Shown here: one piece after another, positions 1-12,500 of the stretch
Layout of the letters: each line of letters starts with the position of its first letter
Numbering within the stretch: the first letter of the stretch is position 1
Source: Mangifera indica
Taxonomy: Eukaryota; Streptophyta; Magnoliopsida; Sapindales; Anacardiaceae
NCBI RefSeq assembly: GCF_011075055.1
Contig: NC_058155.1
Location: forward strand, 5,785,537 to 5,849,536
Length of the DNA: 64,000 nucleotides
Direction: 5' to 3'
The notes under the pieces: generated by a model
Seen by the model: only the letters and a program-made list of their open reading frames with translations
What the model was told of the DNA's origin: nothing
The model's database searches: none
Position numbers and translations under genes: made by a program

Positions 1-254
1 CACCTAGTGCTTTCCCAATCTTCAATGAAGCTAAACACAACATCTTGTGTGCTGAACTGAAGCAACTGTATGTCGCCATCACTCGCACAAGGCAAAGGTT
101 ATGGATCTGGGAGGATAACGAGGATGGCTCAAAACCTATGTTTGACTATTGGAAGAAGAAATTTCTTGTTCAAGTCAAACAGTTGGATGATTCATTTGTA
201 CATGCAATGCAAGTTGTGAGCACCCCAGAGGAGTGGAAATTGAAGGGACTCAAG
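1..254 (+). pseudogene. TRANK1-like exon with UvrD motif VI
   Basis: The reading frame is open from position 3 and includes SAFPIFNEAKHNIL followed by YVAITRTRQRLWI, the signature around motif VI of superfamily-1 UvrD helicases (ATP-binding Arg). The exon ends at a GGACTCAAG|gtttat donor. The frame is cut by the window edge, so Walker A and B cannot be assessed. This part shows no damage; the disabling changes lie downstream. Confidence 0.8.
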
Positions 255-614
255 GTTTATTTTACTTTTCCAAGTTATTTTTATCATCACTGCTATCTAT
301 TTCTGTTGGCGTAATTTTAATAGGGAAACGTTTGTATCTTGTTCTGTCATATTTTGGGGCACATAACAATATTCCTTTTTATTTTCATCCATCCAATTCT
401 GGTACCCTTTGCCTAGCTGAGCCCTTTGACCTTCATATCTAGAGTGTCTCATTACACTGTATAGGAAAAATTGCTGTCATTATTATTTTTATCATTGTAG
501 CCATTTGACATTCATATTTTGTTGCAGTAGGTGTGTACATGTTAGGAAGGTTGTACCTTCTCGGTGATGCTGATTGTTTTTTTTCTTCTTTGGGCAATTA
601 TTTCTTATTTCCAG

Positions 615-852
615 CTATTTCATGAATGTAATTATGAAATGGCAACTTTTTGCTTCGAAAGAGCTAAAGATTTATACTGGTTGGAAAGGTGTAAAGCTAC
701 TGCCCTTAAAGCTGATGCTGACCGCATCCGCAGTTTAAACCCTGTGGAGGCTAATATCAAACTAAGGCAAGCTGCTATAAAATTTGAAGCTATAAACAAT
801 GCTGATTCAGCCGCCAAATGTTTTTATGAGTTGGGGGAGTATGAAAGAGCTG
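615..852 (+). pseudogene. TRANK1-like exon (helical repeat region)
   Basis: The exon follows a tatttccag acceptor and ends GAAAGAGCTG|gtatgt in phase 1. It encodes a Cys- and Ala-rich helical stretch (LFHECNYEMATFCFERA..., AAKCFYELGEYERAG) of TPR-like character. It joins the exon at 1427 to complete ..ERAGRIYLEKC.. in frame. The 574-bp intron between them contains open frames with no recognisable domain. Confidence 0.7.
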
Positions 853-1426
853 GTATGTATTTGATATTGATTATTTGATATGGAATATGTCTTGCTGCCT
901 TTATGTGCTGCAATTTTATTGATATACTTCTTTACTTAATTATCATTACTGTGAAAACTTAAAAATTATCTTTTGTTTCTCCTATCTGATGATTTATTGT
1001 TGATATATTTTGTGACATCTGGATTTGATATGTTAAGCATTCTTATTGTTGAGAATAGGTCATAGATTTCTTTTTGATGTTCCCCAGATGCAGTATGTGT
1101 TTATAAGAAGGTTTTGGTTTGATTCTACTGTAAAATTGTTGCAGTCTTATCACAAGGTTTATTGTGAAATGAGTATAGAAGCTTTCTTTATTGCTAGTTC
1201 CATCTGCTCTAAGATGAGGCTCCAAAAAGTGACTGGAGACCTATTTTCAGTTGAAGCTGAGTGTGACCTACTGCAATTATTTTCTTCCTTGCTAATTATT
1301 CTTTTCTCCAGGAACTTTTTGCCCTTGTTATTGTACTCAATGGTGAAAAATGTTAGATATAATAGTATTATTTCTATTTTAGGTTAGTAAATGTAACATT
1401 ACGACTTAAATTTCTTGTTCCTGCAG

Positions 1427-1883
1427 GTAGGATTTATTTGGAAAAATGTGAGGAACCAGAGCTGGAAAGAGCTGGGGAATGTTTTTGTCTGGCTGGGCGC
1501 CATGAGCTTGCTGCAAAGGTGTATGCCAAGGGCAATTTTTTAGCAGAATGCTTGACTGTTTGCTCCAAAGGAAAGCTTTTTGATGTTGGATTGCAATACA
1601 TATATTATTGGAAACAACATGCCGGTAACGATATTGATCTTGTCCAAAGAATCAAACAAATAAGCAACATTGAACAAGAATTTCTGGAGAGTTGTGCTTT
1701 TCATTATCATGAGCATAAAGATAGCAAGTCCATGATGAAATTTGTGAAAGCCTTCCAGTCATTGGATTTGAAACGTAACTTTTTGAAGTCATTGGATTGC
1801 TTTGATGAACTTATACTTCTGGAAGAAGAATCAGGAAACTTTCTAGACGCTGCAAATATTGCGAAAACAAGAGGAGATATTCT
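1427..1883 (+). pseudogene. TRANK1-like large exon, 5' piece, cut by Copia A
   Basis: The exon starts after a ctgcag acceptor and encodes GRIYLEKCEEPELERAGECF.. with repeated short helices (CFCLAGRHELAAKVYAKGNF, LDCFDELILLEEESGNFLDAA), typical of the TPR-like region. The frame runs AAKTRGDI and is then cut by the Copia LTR at 1884. It resumes at 6594 as ..ILLTGDLLQKARNF after the duplicated ATTCT. Without the insertion the exon would be continuous from 1427 to 8724. Confidence 0.8.
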
Positions 1884-2206
1884 TGTTAGTGACTTGAGGT
1901 TATTTGGGTCTTCTAATATAATCAAAGTCAGCATAATTATTTTGTTAGGTTATGTTTTGTTTAAAAATAGATGATGATCCATATTTTATGGAACTTTTTC
2001 TGATACAAGTATGGTTTGCCTTACTTCTTGGCATGTGAACTTGTACCTTGATGTATAAAATGACTTTATTTTGGGAATGAAAATAGCTCTCTGTTTTTTC
2101 CTGGAAAATAACTTGGAAGTCTGCTTTACATCCTTTTTTTTTCTTCCGAAAATGTTTAATCTTTTGGTCCAGCTATTTGTTTCCAGGTTCTGCGGGTTCT
2201 GCAACA
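1884..2206 (+). repeat. Copia A 5' LTR
   Basis: 323 bp, beginning TGTTAG and ending CAACA, with a near-identical copy at 6271-6593. Contains a TATAAAA-type box near 2054 (gatgtataaaatg), a candidate LTR promoter. Confidence 0.95.
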
Positions 2207-2218
2207 TGGTATCAAAGC
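2207..2218 (+). other. Copia A primer-binding site
   Basis: TGGTATCAAAGC directly follows the 5' LTR and differs at one base from TGGTATCAGAGC, the usual plant Copia site complementary to the 3' end of initiator tRNA-Met. Confidence 0.85.
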
Positions 2219-2306
2219 TTCTATGATCTTAGTGGAGCTGTGTCATTTCCATTTAAAACTCATCAGCAAAAATAAAAAAAAAAAAAGACTTTTTTCAGTC
2301 AAGTAA

Positions 2307-5300
2307 ATGGCTTCTTCCTCATCTTCCTTATCACCTCCTGTTTATAATGGTGAAAATTATCACATTTGGGCAGTTAAAATGAAAGCTTTCTTAAGGGGTG
2401 CAGGTCTCTGGCAGTATGTTGAGGAGGAGAAAACACCACCTCCATTAGGGCCCAATCCTACTTTGAATCAAATAAGGATACATGAAGAAGAAGTTACTAA
2501 AGGTCCAAGAGCCCTATCCATCATCCATCAAGGAGTAACTGATGTTGTTTTCACCAAGATTGTAGCTTGTGAGACTGCTAAAAAAGCTTGGGACAGACTT
2601 AAACAAGATTCCCAAGGCAATGAAAGATCAAGGCAAATGCTTACTCTAAACTTAAGGAGAGAATTTGAAGTCTTAAAGATAAAGGAAACAGAAAGCATTA
2701 CTGAATACACTGACCGAATCATGAAGGTTGTGAATCAGATTAGGCTGATGGGTGAGAAATTATCAGACATGAGGATAGTAGAGAAAATCCTTGTGAGCAT
2801 TCCTGAAAGGTATGACGCAAAGATATCCTCATTAGAGGATTCAAAAGACTTTTCAGAATTGACTCTTTCAGAAGTAGTAAATGCTTTAAAAGCTCAAGAT
2901 CAAAGGAGAGCATTGAGGCATGAGATTGCAACTGAAGGAGCTTTTAATGTGAAACTTAATGAGAAGCAACCTGGCAGTAGCTTTGGCAAGAAAAATCATG
3001 TGGAAAAGAGAGAAAAATGGAAACAAATGAGTGAAGGACAGAGAAATTGTGAGAAGAAGTGGAGATATCCTCTATGTCCATACTGCAAAAAGAAAGGCCA
3101 TTCACAAAATCATTGTTGGTTTAGACCCAATGTAAGGTGTAGAATCTGTAACCAGTTTGGCCATGTAGATAAAGTATGCAAGAACAAAGGAGGAAATCCA
3201 ACTCACCAAGTTCAGCAAGCTCAGCATGTTCAACAAGCTGAGAAACAAGAAAAACCAAGTGAAAATTTATTTGTTGCAACTTGTCTTACAACTGACAGAA
3301 TGCATACCACTTGGTTGATAGATAGTGGTTGCTCCAATCACATGACATATGAAGCTGAACTTCTGAGAAACATGAATGAAACTTACCTCTCCAAGGTGAA
3401 GATTGGCAATGGTGAACTCTTAGATGTCAAGGGAAAAGGAGTTGTATGCATAGAAACCCCATCAAGTACTAAAGTCATTAAAGATGTTCTTTTAGTTCCT
3501 GAAATTAATCATAATTTGTTAAGTGTGGGACAAATGTTGGAAAATGGTTATACTTTACATTTTGAAAACAAGTCTTGTATTATTTTTGATCCATTAGGCT
3601 GTGAATTAATTACTGTTGACATGAAAGACAAGAATTTTGCTATAGATTGGAAGCAAACTTGTGTTAATGCATATCAACATGTTGAACTAAGCTCCAATTT
3701 GTGGCATAAAAGGCTTGGTCACTTTAATTATTCAACAATGAAGCAACTGCATACTAAGAGTTTAGTGATGAATTTGTCTGCTATAAGTGATCATGATACA
3801 GTGTGCAAAGTGTGCCAACTAGGAAAACAGACCAAACTTTCATTTCCTATCAGTAAATCAAGAGCAAGTGATAAACTTCAGCTGGTTCATACTGATTTGT
3901 GTGGCCCTATGAGTGTCTCATCCTTGAATAGAAGCAAATTCTTCTTGCTTTTTATAGATGACTACTCTAGACTTTGCTGGATTTACTTCCTCAAGCAAAA
4001 GTCAGAAGTGTTAGACAGATTCAAAAAATTTAAAGCTGAAACAAAGAAGCAATCAGGCTGTAAGCTTAAAGTGATCAGATAAGATAATGAATCTGAATAC
4101 ACTTCAAAAGAGTTTGTTGCATTCTGTAATGCTGAAGGGATTATACACCAACTGACCACACCATATACTCCACAGCAAAATGGAGTTAGTGAAAGGAAAA
4201 ACAGGTCTATAATAGAGATGTCTAAATGTTTAATGTTTGAAAAAAATTTGCCCAAAGTTTTCTAGGCTGAGGCAGCCAATACAGCAGTGTATTTGCTTAA
4301 TTTGCTGCCTACCAAAGCCTTGAGTTATGGGACTCCTTATGAAGCTTGGCATGGTTTTAAGCCTTCGGTAGATCATTTGAAAGTGTTTGGGAGTTTATGT
4401 TATGTCTATGTGCCTAATGAGAGAAGAACTAAGTTGGATGAGAGGTCAGAATGTGGAATATTTGTAGGCTACAACAGTGTATCAAAGGGGTACAGAATTT
4501 ATAACCTCAAGACCAAGAAGATAATTATTCGTAGAAATATCAAGGTTGATGAACAAAGAAGCTGGAATTGGGAGGAGAAAAAAAAAGGCAACCTTGGTTC
4601 AAATCTTGATCACAGAATCAATGTTTTGCCAGAAAATTATTCTCATTCCAGTGATGAAGAGGCTGTCCCTGCAACTAAAATTAGATCACTTGAAGACATC
4701 TATAATAGGTGTAATGTTACTCATGTTGAACCAAAGTCCTATGAGGAAGCTACAAATTATGAAGGGTGGAACAAAGCCATGGAGAATGAAGTTGATATGA
4801 TTAATAAAAATTCCACATGGAGCTTGGTTGAAAGACCTGAAGATCAAAAGATTATAGGTGTCAAGTGGATTTACAGAACCAAATTCAATCCTGATGGTTC
4901 TGTAAATAAACTCAAAGCTAGGTTAGTAGTTAAAGGTTACTTGCAGCAACATGGGATAGACTTTACAGATACATTTGCTCCAGTAGCTAGATATGACACA
5001 ATCAGATTTTTATTTGCTTTGGCTACAAAATCAAGCTGGAAAGTGTACCATCTTGACATCAAGTCTGTTTTTTTAAATGGCATACTAGAAGAAGACATTT
5101 ATGTAGAACAACCTGAAGGCTTCAAGGTTCCAGGAGAAGAAGAGAAAGTGTATAAACTTCATAAGGCTCTCTATGGCTTAAAACAGGCACCAAAGGCATG
5201 GTACAGCAGGATGCACTCTTACTTGCTGAATCAAAACTTCTCTTGCAGCCAAAATGAGTGCACCCTTTTATGTAAAAAAAAGTAAAAATGATTCAACTCT

Positions 5301-6284
5301 TGTTGTTTCCTTGTATGTGGATGACCTTCTGGTGACAGGAGGAGATGCAAAGTCAATTGCTGAATTTAAACAAAATATGCAAAAAGAGTTTGATATGTCA
5401 AATTTGGGGGAAATGAAATATTTTCTTGGTTTGGAAATAGATCAAACTTCCAGTGGCATATTCATCTCTCAAAAGAAATATGCTATGGATTTATTAAAAA
5501 AGTTTCAAATGGAAAATTGCAAATCAGTATCTACTCCCTTGGTTATGAACTGCAAGCTTAAGAGGAATGATGTTGAAGAAAAAGTAGAAGCTTCTCAATA
5601 CAGAAGCCTTTTGGTAGTCTTCTATATTTATCTTCAAGCAGACCTGACATCATGTTTCCAACTTCTCTGTTGTCCAGGTTCATGCAATCACCAAGCAAAA
5701 ATCATTTGTGTGTTGCTAAAAGAATACTCAGGTACATAAAAGGAACTATGGAGTATGGGTTATGGTTTTCAAAACAAAATAGTGGCAAATTAATTGGTTA
5801 CTCAGATAGTGATTGGGCAGGCAGCTTAGATGATTTTAAAAGCACATCAGGGTATTGTTTCTCCCTTGGTAGTGCAGTCTTCAGTTGGAACTCAAGGAAA
5901 CAAGAGGTGGTTGCACAATCTTCTGCTGAAGCAGAATATATTGTTGTTGCAAGTGCAGCAAACCAAGTTATATGGCTGCGAAAACTCCTATCTAATTTAA
6001 ATCAAGTTGAACCTGAAAGTGTGACTATTTTTGTAGATAACAAGGCTGTAATTGCCATCACTAAAAATCCTATTCATCTTGGAAGAACTAAACACATCAA
6101 TGTGAAGTTTCATGCCATTCGTGAAGCAGAGAAGATGGGAGAAATCAGTTTAGTGCACTGCAACTCTAAAGATCAATTGGCTGACATCATGACAAAGGCA
6201 ATTGCTAAACCTCAATTTGAATCCTTAAGATTGAGACTTGGAGTTGTCAAAAAAAACCTCAAAGGAGGAGTGTTAGTGACTTGA
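2307..6284 (+). pseudogene. Copia A gag-pol, disabled
   Basis: The single gag-pol frame starts at ATG 2307. Gag is a UBN2-type capsid domain with two zinc knuckles (CPYCKKKGHSQNHC and CRICNQFGHVDKVC), an uncommon doubled arrangement. Protease has WLIDSGCSNHMT. Integrase has LWHKRLGHFN and HTDLCGPM, then the catalytic domain. RT has FLNGILEEDIYVEQPEGF and YVDDLLVTGG. RNase H has DSDWAGS and SSAEAEYIV, ending near 6282 inside the 3' LTR. Defects: TAA at 4081-4083, TAG at 4263-4265 (a conserved Trp position), a frameshift in an A-rich run near 5273-5285, and a second near 5615 where a G appears lost. Domains are otherwise well preserved, implying recent inactivation. Confidence 0.9.
6261..6270 (+). 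other. Copia A polypurine tract
   Basis: AAAGGAGGAG lies immediately before the 3' LTR start, as expected for the plus-strand primer. Confidence 0.85.
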
Positions 6285-6593
6285 GGTTATTTGGGTCTTT
6301 TAATATAATCAAAGTCAGCATAATTATTTTGTTAGTTTATGTTTTGTTTAAAAATGGATGATGATCCATATTTTATGGAAATTTTTCTGATACAAGTATG
6401 GTTTGCCTTACTTCTTGGCATGTGAACTTGTACCTTGATGAATAAAATGACTTTATTTTGGGAATGAAAATAGCTCTCTATTTTTTCCTGGAAAATAACT
6501 TGGAAGTCTGCTTTACATCCTTTTTTCTTCTTTCGAAAATGTTTAATCTTTTGGTCCAGCTATTTGTTTCCAGGTTCTGCAGGTTCTACAACA
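6271..6593 (+). repeat. Copia A 3' LTR
   Basis: 323 bp matching 1884-2206 with about ten substitutions by eye, followed at once by target-duplication copy ATTCT and the resumed exon. Confidence 0.95.
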
Positions 6594-8724
6594 ATTCTGC
6601 TTACAGGTGATTTGCTTCAGAAAGCTAGGAATTTCAAAGAAACATCTATACTCATTCTTAATTATGTGTTTTCCAACTCTCTATGGTCATCTGGAAGCAA
6701 AGGTTGGCCTTTGAAGCAGTTTCGAGAGAAGGAGGAGCTTTTGGGAAAAGCAAAGTCATTGGCAAAGAAAGACTCGAACTAGTTTTCTGAATTTGTTCAA
6801 ACTGAAGCTGACATTATATCAGATGAGCAGTGCAACCTATTGTTGCTTAGTCAACAATTAAATGCTTCAAAGCGATGTTAGAGTTTAAGAGGCGAAATAT
6901 TAACTGTTCGAAAGATTCTGGATTTCCATCTTCATTCAAGTACCTCCAAATATGGTTGGGAAGACGAATTAGTTTCTAATCTCATAGCATATTCAGAAGA
7001 AATAATTCATAGGAACCAAGTTTCTATTGAGACCCTTGTCTACTTCTGGAATTACTAGAAGAATATGATAGTGAAAATACTTGAGTACCTCAAAGATCTG
7101 GATACACAAGATGTTAATGACTACAGAAGTTATGGAGACTTTTGTTTAAACTATCTTGGTATATGGAAGCAATATAGCAGTCGTGGTACCAAGTATCTTT
7201 TGCTGAACCCAAATGCACACTGGATTAGAGAGGTGGACAAAAGATGTGCTCAGAGCGAGAAGTTGGTTTTGATTGATGTCAGCAAGCTTGTCTCAGCTGC
7301 CCTGCATTATTGGAGTTCAGAGTTACTGTTTGTTGGTAAAAGGGTGTCAGAATATTTGGATACCTTCCATAAACAGTCATTTAAGAATTCATCATCCATG
7401 CTCTGCAAAGTAAGAATTTTTTCTTACATTTTTGAGGTTTCAAAATCTCTTTTGAACTCCGAATTTCTGCAACACAGGTATCATGATACTAATTCACTAC
7501 AAAGTATTGCTGAACAATCAATGTGGCGTTTCTTTGACTTCATATTTCCTCTAGACTGGCGAGAATCATTGAAAGGGGACTTGATTTATGTGAGAGGAAC
7601 TGAGATTTGTAGGAGTATGATAAAAGAAGTTATTTTTCAAAATATTGGCTTGAAAGGGTGTCTATCTTATGGGCAAATTGGACGCATGGTAGTAATGATT
7701 CTGGGGTCTGGTAAGCCAAGCAAAGAGGTATTTTAGAATGTTGCAAAATGTTGTAACGAAAATAAACCATGGAAGGAATTTTTGGAGAGCCTCAGTCTTT
7801 TTAGAACTATTGGCCCAGGCAATAACATTGATCTTGTTCAGAAGTTCTATGCAACACTGAAAGATATTTATGAAGCCGAATGGAAGAAAGACTATATATC
7901 ACTGTCTAATTTTCTGTATCTTCTCGAGCGCTTTCTGATTATTTTATCCAGCATCCAAGGGTTCGTCTTAACCACACAGTCATGTTTTATGGAATTGCTC
8001 ATCTACCAGGAGGGGAACACCCCCTCTGGTTTTAAGATTGATGTGCAATTTTCCTTTGGAGATATACTTAAATTTGTAGTCGACATTGTTTCACAGTTCC
8101 TTCACAGCCGGAATGACACAATGGAATGGATCAAAAAGTCACATACAAATCATATGCATCATTACCATTCACTTGTAGTTTTGAGATTGGTTGTGATAGT
8201 GTGTTTGCTTCATATGAATTTTGGGAACTATGCAAATTTGCTTTTTGACTTGCTCAAATGGAACTATGACAAACTGCCTCCGAAATTTTGTAATTTACTT
8301 CACAGAAGATGGAGGCAAAATTCTCATAATGTAGATGTGATTGCCGAAGCATTCAAGAAGATCCATAATCCTCTTGTAATTGTGAGTTGGGGGGAAAATT
8401 GTTCAAGATTTAGGTGTCGAGATACAGTTTTTGTTGACATGATAGCTAACAAATATAAGGAGATATTACGTGTCATGTTTCCACAATCTGAAGGCCATTC
8501 TGGAACTAAACTGGAAGCAACTGATTTGCACAAGAATATATCTCTGTTAGACTGTCGTGGGAAAGAAAAGGCTTCAATTCTTTCGACTTCAAAATCTTTC
8601 ATCCTTCTAGATAAGGATTCAATTTCCCAGACCATAAACAAAGATAAATCAGAAACAATAGAAGCATTGATAGAAAATGCAGATGATGAAAAGAGCATTT
8701 TGTTGAATGCCCAAGCAGTTGAGG
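6594..8724 (+). pseudogene. TRANK1-like large exon, 3' piece with four TAG stops
   Basis: This continues the exon after Copia A. One frame is conserved for more than 2 kb (LLTGDLLQKARNFKETS.., WGENCSRFRCRDTVFVDMIA.., ENADDEKSILLNAQAVE). It is interrupted only by TAG at 6780, 6879, 7056 and 7734, and no frameshift was seen. Two stops are readily explained as CAG to TAG and one as TGG to TAG; the origin of the fourth is less clear. The donor is GTTGAG|gtaata. The last residues match the 65-nt mini-exons at 55.0-56.2 kb. The open pieces (7065-7736, 7782-8765) look like separate genes but are parts of one dead exon. Confidence 0.8.
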
Positions 8725-8917
8725 TAATACCATATCTTTTTTCACATCAGTTGAAGGCAATATGAAGTAAAAAGATTAGATTTAGATTTTTTTTTTTCAA
8801 AAAACGATTTTACAGTTGGATTTTCACTTGAATAATAAGCTATTCTTGCAGCAGAATAGCAGTACTGAAGGCAAGGCAACAGAGGCGGGATCAAAAGGAA
8901 AATGTGATGAGGGAAAC

Positions 8918-9280
8918 TGTTGAAATAAGTGGCTCTTTATGTCCCACATCTATTAATTTAATCTCTTTGTATTTTACCAAAGGCTATAAATAGAGGCCTT
9001 AGTTTTAGTTCAAAATCATCTCTAAGACAGTTGTAGTCAAACACAATTGTATTGAGAGAATCCTATTATTTAAGAATCTCTAATAGTTTATGTTTCCTTT
9101 GTAACTATTCTTTAAAGATAGTGAAAGTAGTCAGTGGCGCCGAGGACGTAAGTACATTTACCGAACCTCGTAAATTCTTGTGTTCTCTTTCTTTTATTTT
9201 TCTGTATTTTATTTTCTGCTTTAATTATTTATTATATTCAATAACATAGAAGTTGTGTTTTGTATTTTCGCTACATAACA
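8918..9280 (+). repeat. Copia B 5' LTR
   Basis: 363 bp, TGTTGAAATAAG to CTACATAACA, paired with 12731-13093. A ctataaata box at about 8984-8992 is a plausible LTR TATA element. Confidence 0.93.
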
Positions 9281-9282
9281 AG

Positions 9283-9295
9283 TGGTATCAAAGCC
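9283..9295 (+). other. Copia B primer-binding site
   Basis: TGGTATCAAAGCC, two bases after the 5' LTR, is one mismatch from the initiator tRNA-Met-complementary consensus. Confidence 0.8.
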
Positions 9296-9550
9296 TAGGT
9301 TTAGGACAGTGAGTAGCTATTTATATGGTTATGTGCATGTCTAGGAAAATGTTGTCTAAGGAGGCTGGTTTTTAAGGAGGCTTTGTCCCCGCCAATCTTT
9401 CCTGGGTACTTTTCTGGTGCATATATTATCATTTTTGGGCACTTACTACTATCCTAGGTTATAGTAATTTTGTTCTAGCTATTAAATATAAATTTGTGGA
9501 ACTTGGTTATTTGAAAAACTATCTACCAAGTAAATCGTAGTCAGTAGAAA

Positions 9551-12500
9551 ATGACATCGACATCAACAAAGACAATTGTGACAACCGCAAAAATTGATGT
9601 AGAAAAATTTGATGGCTGCAACAATTTTGGCTTGTGGCAATGTGAGGTGATGGATGCCCTGTGTCAAGAAAATCTTGATATAGCTCTAGAGGAGGAAAAA
9701 CTAGAGAAGATGTTTGACAAAGAATGGGTAAGGATCAACCGTCAAGCTTGTGGTACAATTCATACGTGTCTTTGTAGAGAGCAGAAATATCCATTCATGA
9801 AAGAGACGTCTGCAAGTAAAATGTGGAAGACGTTAGAAAACAAGTATATGAAGAAGAGCAATGAGAATAGACTTTATTTGAAAAAGAGACTGTTTCGTCT
9901 TCAACTAAAACCTGGTACAAGTATAAGTGATCATATTGATACTTTTAACCAGTTGATAGTTGATTTACTGAACTTGGATGAAACTTTCAAAGATAAAGAT
10001 AAAGCAATACTTCTACTAGGATCTCTACCTGAAGAATTGGATCATCTAAGTATTACATTACTTCATGGAAAGGAGAAAGTGACTTAAGATAAGGTATGTG
10101 TTGCTTTGAGTAATAATGAAATTCGAAAGAAAGATCAATAAGAGAATAGAGAGACAACTATTGAAGCCTTTATTGCAAGAGGACGAAGTCAAAGTCGAAA
10201 GCAAGAAAGAAGGGGTAGATCTCATAATAGACCTAGTAAAGATGAATGTGCTTTCTGTCGAGAGAAGGGACATTGGAAGAAAGATTGTTCGAAGTTACAA
10301 AGGAAAGATAAAGGGAAGACCAAAGTTGCTTCATGTGTAGCTGAAATTGAAGAAGATGAGTCAGATTTTGCTCTAGTAAGTCTACCAACAATATCTCAGT
10401 ATGATGAATGGCTTCTAGATTCAGGTTGCACTTATCATATGTGTCCACATAAGGAATGGTTCTTCAATTATGAAAAACTAAATGGTGGAGTTGTTTTCAT
10501 GGGCAATGATAGTCCTTACAAAACTGAAGAGATAGGTTCAATCCATTTAAAGAATCATGATGGATCAACTAGAGTTCTGACAAACATTCGACATGTACCA
10601 CAATTGAAGAAAAATCTCATTTCTTTGGGAGTTTTGGAATCCAAAGGCTTCAAGGTGTCAATGTAAGATGAAGTCTTGAAAGTTATTTCTGGTACTCTTG
10701 TTGTGATAAAAGGTACAAGAAGAAATAACTTGTATTATTATAATGGTGGTACAACTTTTGAATTAGCAGTTGTAGTATCTGAAAAGAATGTAAATGATGA
10801 AGCAACCAGACTTTGGCATATGCGTTTAGGACATGCAGGGGAAAAAGTCTTATTTAGTTTGGTGAAACAAGGCTTATTGAAAGGAGCAAAAACCTGCAAG
10901 TTAGATTTTTGTGAGCATTGTGTCTTGGGAAAACAGACAAAAGTAAGATTTGGTACTGCAATTCATAATACTTAAGGTATTTTGGATTATGTTCACTCTG
11001 ATATGTGAGGACCTACTAAAACAGCTTCTTTGGGAGGTAGACACTACTTTGTTACTTTTGTTGATGACTTTTCTAGAAAGACATGGGTGTACACTTTAAA
11101 GAAGAAAAATGACGTATTAGGTGTTTTCCTGAAATGAAAAAAGATGGTTGAAACTCAAACTGGCAGAAAGATCAAACGACTAAGAACTGATAATGGTGGT
11201 GAGTATACTAGTGATCCGTTTTTTGAAGTTTGTCAGGCTGAAGGTATTGTACATCATTTCTCAGTTAAAGGAACACCATAACAGAATGGGGCGGTTGAAC
11301 GCATGAATCGAACCTTATTGGAGAAGGTTAGATGTATGCTGTCCAATGCTGGGTTGGGCAAACCATGTTGGGCTGAGGCTGTTACATATGCATGTCATCT
11401 CATTAATCATTTACCATCCACTGCAATTGAAGGGAAAACACCCCTTGAGGTATGGTCTGGAAAACCTGCTAATGACTATGATTCCTTACGTGTGTTTGGT
11501 TCGACTGCCTATTATCATACAAGAGAGTCTAAATTAGATCCAAGAGCTAAGAAAGCAATCTTTATGGGGATTAGTTCTGGAGTGAAAGGATATCGTCTGT
11601 GGTGTCCAAAGTTGAAGAAAATCATTCACAGTAGGGATGTTACCTTTGATGAATCTGCTATGTTAAAGAAGGTAACAAAGAAGATTGATGATACTCAACA
11701 GCAGGTGGAGTGTATTCCGCAACAGGTAGAGTTTGAGACAATCACAACAATAAACCCAATTAGAGTTGTTGAAAATGATAGTGATACTCTAGTGGCAGAG
11801 GAGGAAAGTGAAGATGAAGAGGTTTTAACCCAAGAACCTCAACAGCAACAAGAATCAATTGCATCACATAGGCCAAAACGAGAAATACGTAAGTCTACTC
11901 GATTTGCTGATATGGTGGCCTATGCACTTCCAATTGTAGATGATGATATTTCTTCCACTTATAAAGAAGCAGTCAAACGTCTAGAAGCTGAAAAGTGGAA
12001 GAAAGCCATGGATGAGGAATTACAATCCCTTCAAAAGAATGAAACTTGGCAATTAGTTCAATTGCCAAAACACAAGAAGACAATTGGGTGCAAGTGGGTG
12101 TATGCAAGAAAAGATGGATTTCCTAACAAAGAAGATATTCGCTACAAGGCAAGGTTGATAGCAAGAGGCTATGCTCAAAAGGAAGGGATTGATGAGGTAT
12201 TTTCTCCAATTGTTAAGCATTCCTCTATTAGAATTTCGTTGGCCTTGGTAGTATAATTGAATCTTCAACTAGTTCAATTTGATGTGAAAACTGTATTTCT
12301 ACATGGTAATTTGGAAGAGGAAATCTACATGACTCAGCCTGAAGGATTTAAGGTTGCTGATAAAGAGAATTGGTTTTGCAAATTGAAGAGATCGCTTTGT
12401 GGACTGAAACAGTCACCAAGACAGTGGTACAAGTGATTTGATCAATTTATGATGGAGCATAGGTACACAAGAAGCAAGAATGATAATTGTATATATTTTC

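Larger units (their letters stand above)
1884..6593 (+). mobile_element. Copia A: complete Ty1/Copia LTR retrotransposon in an exon
   Basis: The element is 4710 bp with two 323-bp LTRs (TGTTAGTGAC...CTGCAACA and CTACAACA). It has a PBS directly after the 5' LTR, a purine tract AAAGGAGGAG before the 3' LTR, and a perfect 5-bp target duplication ATTCT (1879-1883 and 6594-6598). The internal order gag-PR-INT-RT-RNaseH defines Copia. The LTRs differ at about ten positions by hand count, so the insertion is fairly recent but not new. It lies in sense orientation inside the TRANK1-like exon. The pol frame carries nonsense codons and two frameshifts, so it is probably non-autonomous. Confidence 0.95.

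Noticed and set aside
1046..1387. Coding exon between 852 and 1427
   Set aside because: The exons at 852 and 1427 join in phase to give ERAGRIYLEKC; the 113-residue frame lies in the intron and has no recognisable domain.
5265..5300. Possible programmed frameshift at the A-rich run in Copia A RT
   Set aside because: The run splits the RT domain itself rather than gag from pol, and a second frameshift and two stops also exist, so ordinary slippage decay is simpler.
7065..8765. Two independent host genes of 223 and 327 residues
   Set aside because: They share one frame with each other and with 6594-6779, separated only by TAG codons, so they are parts of one TRANK1-like exon.
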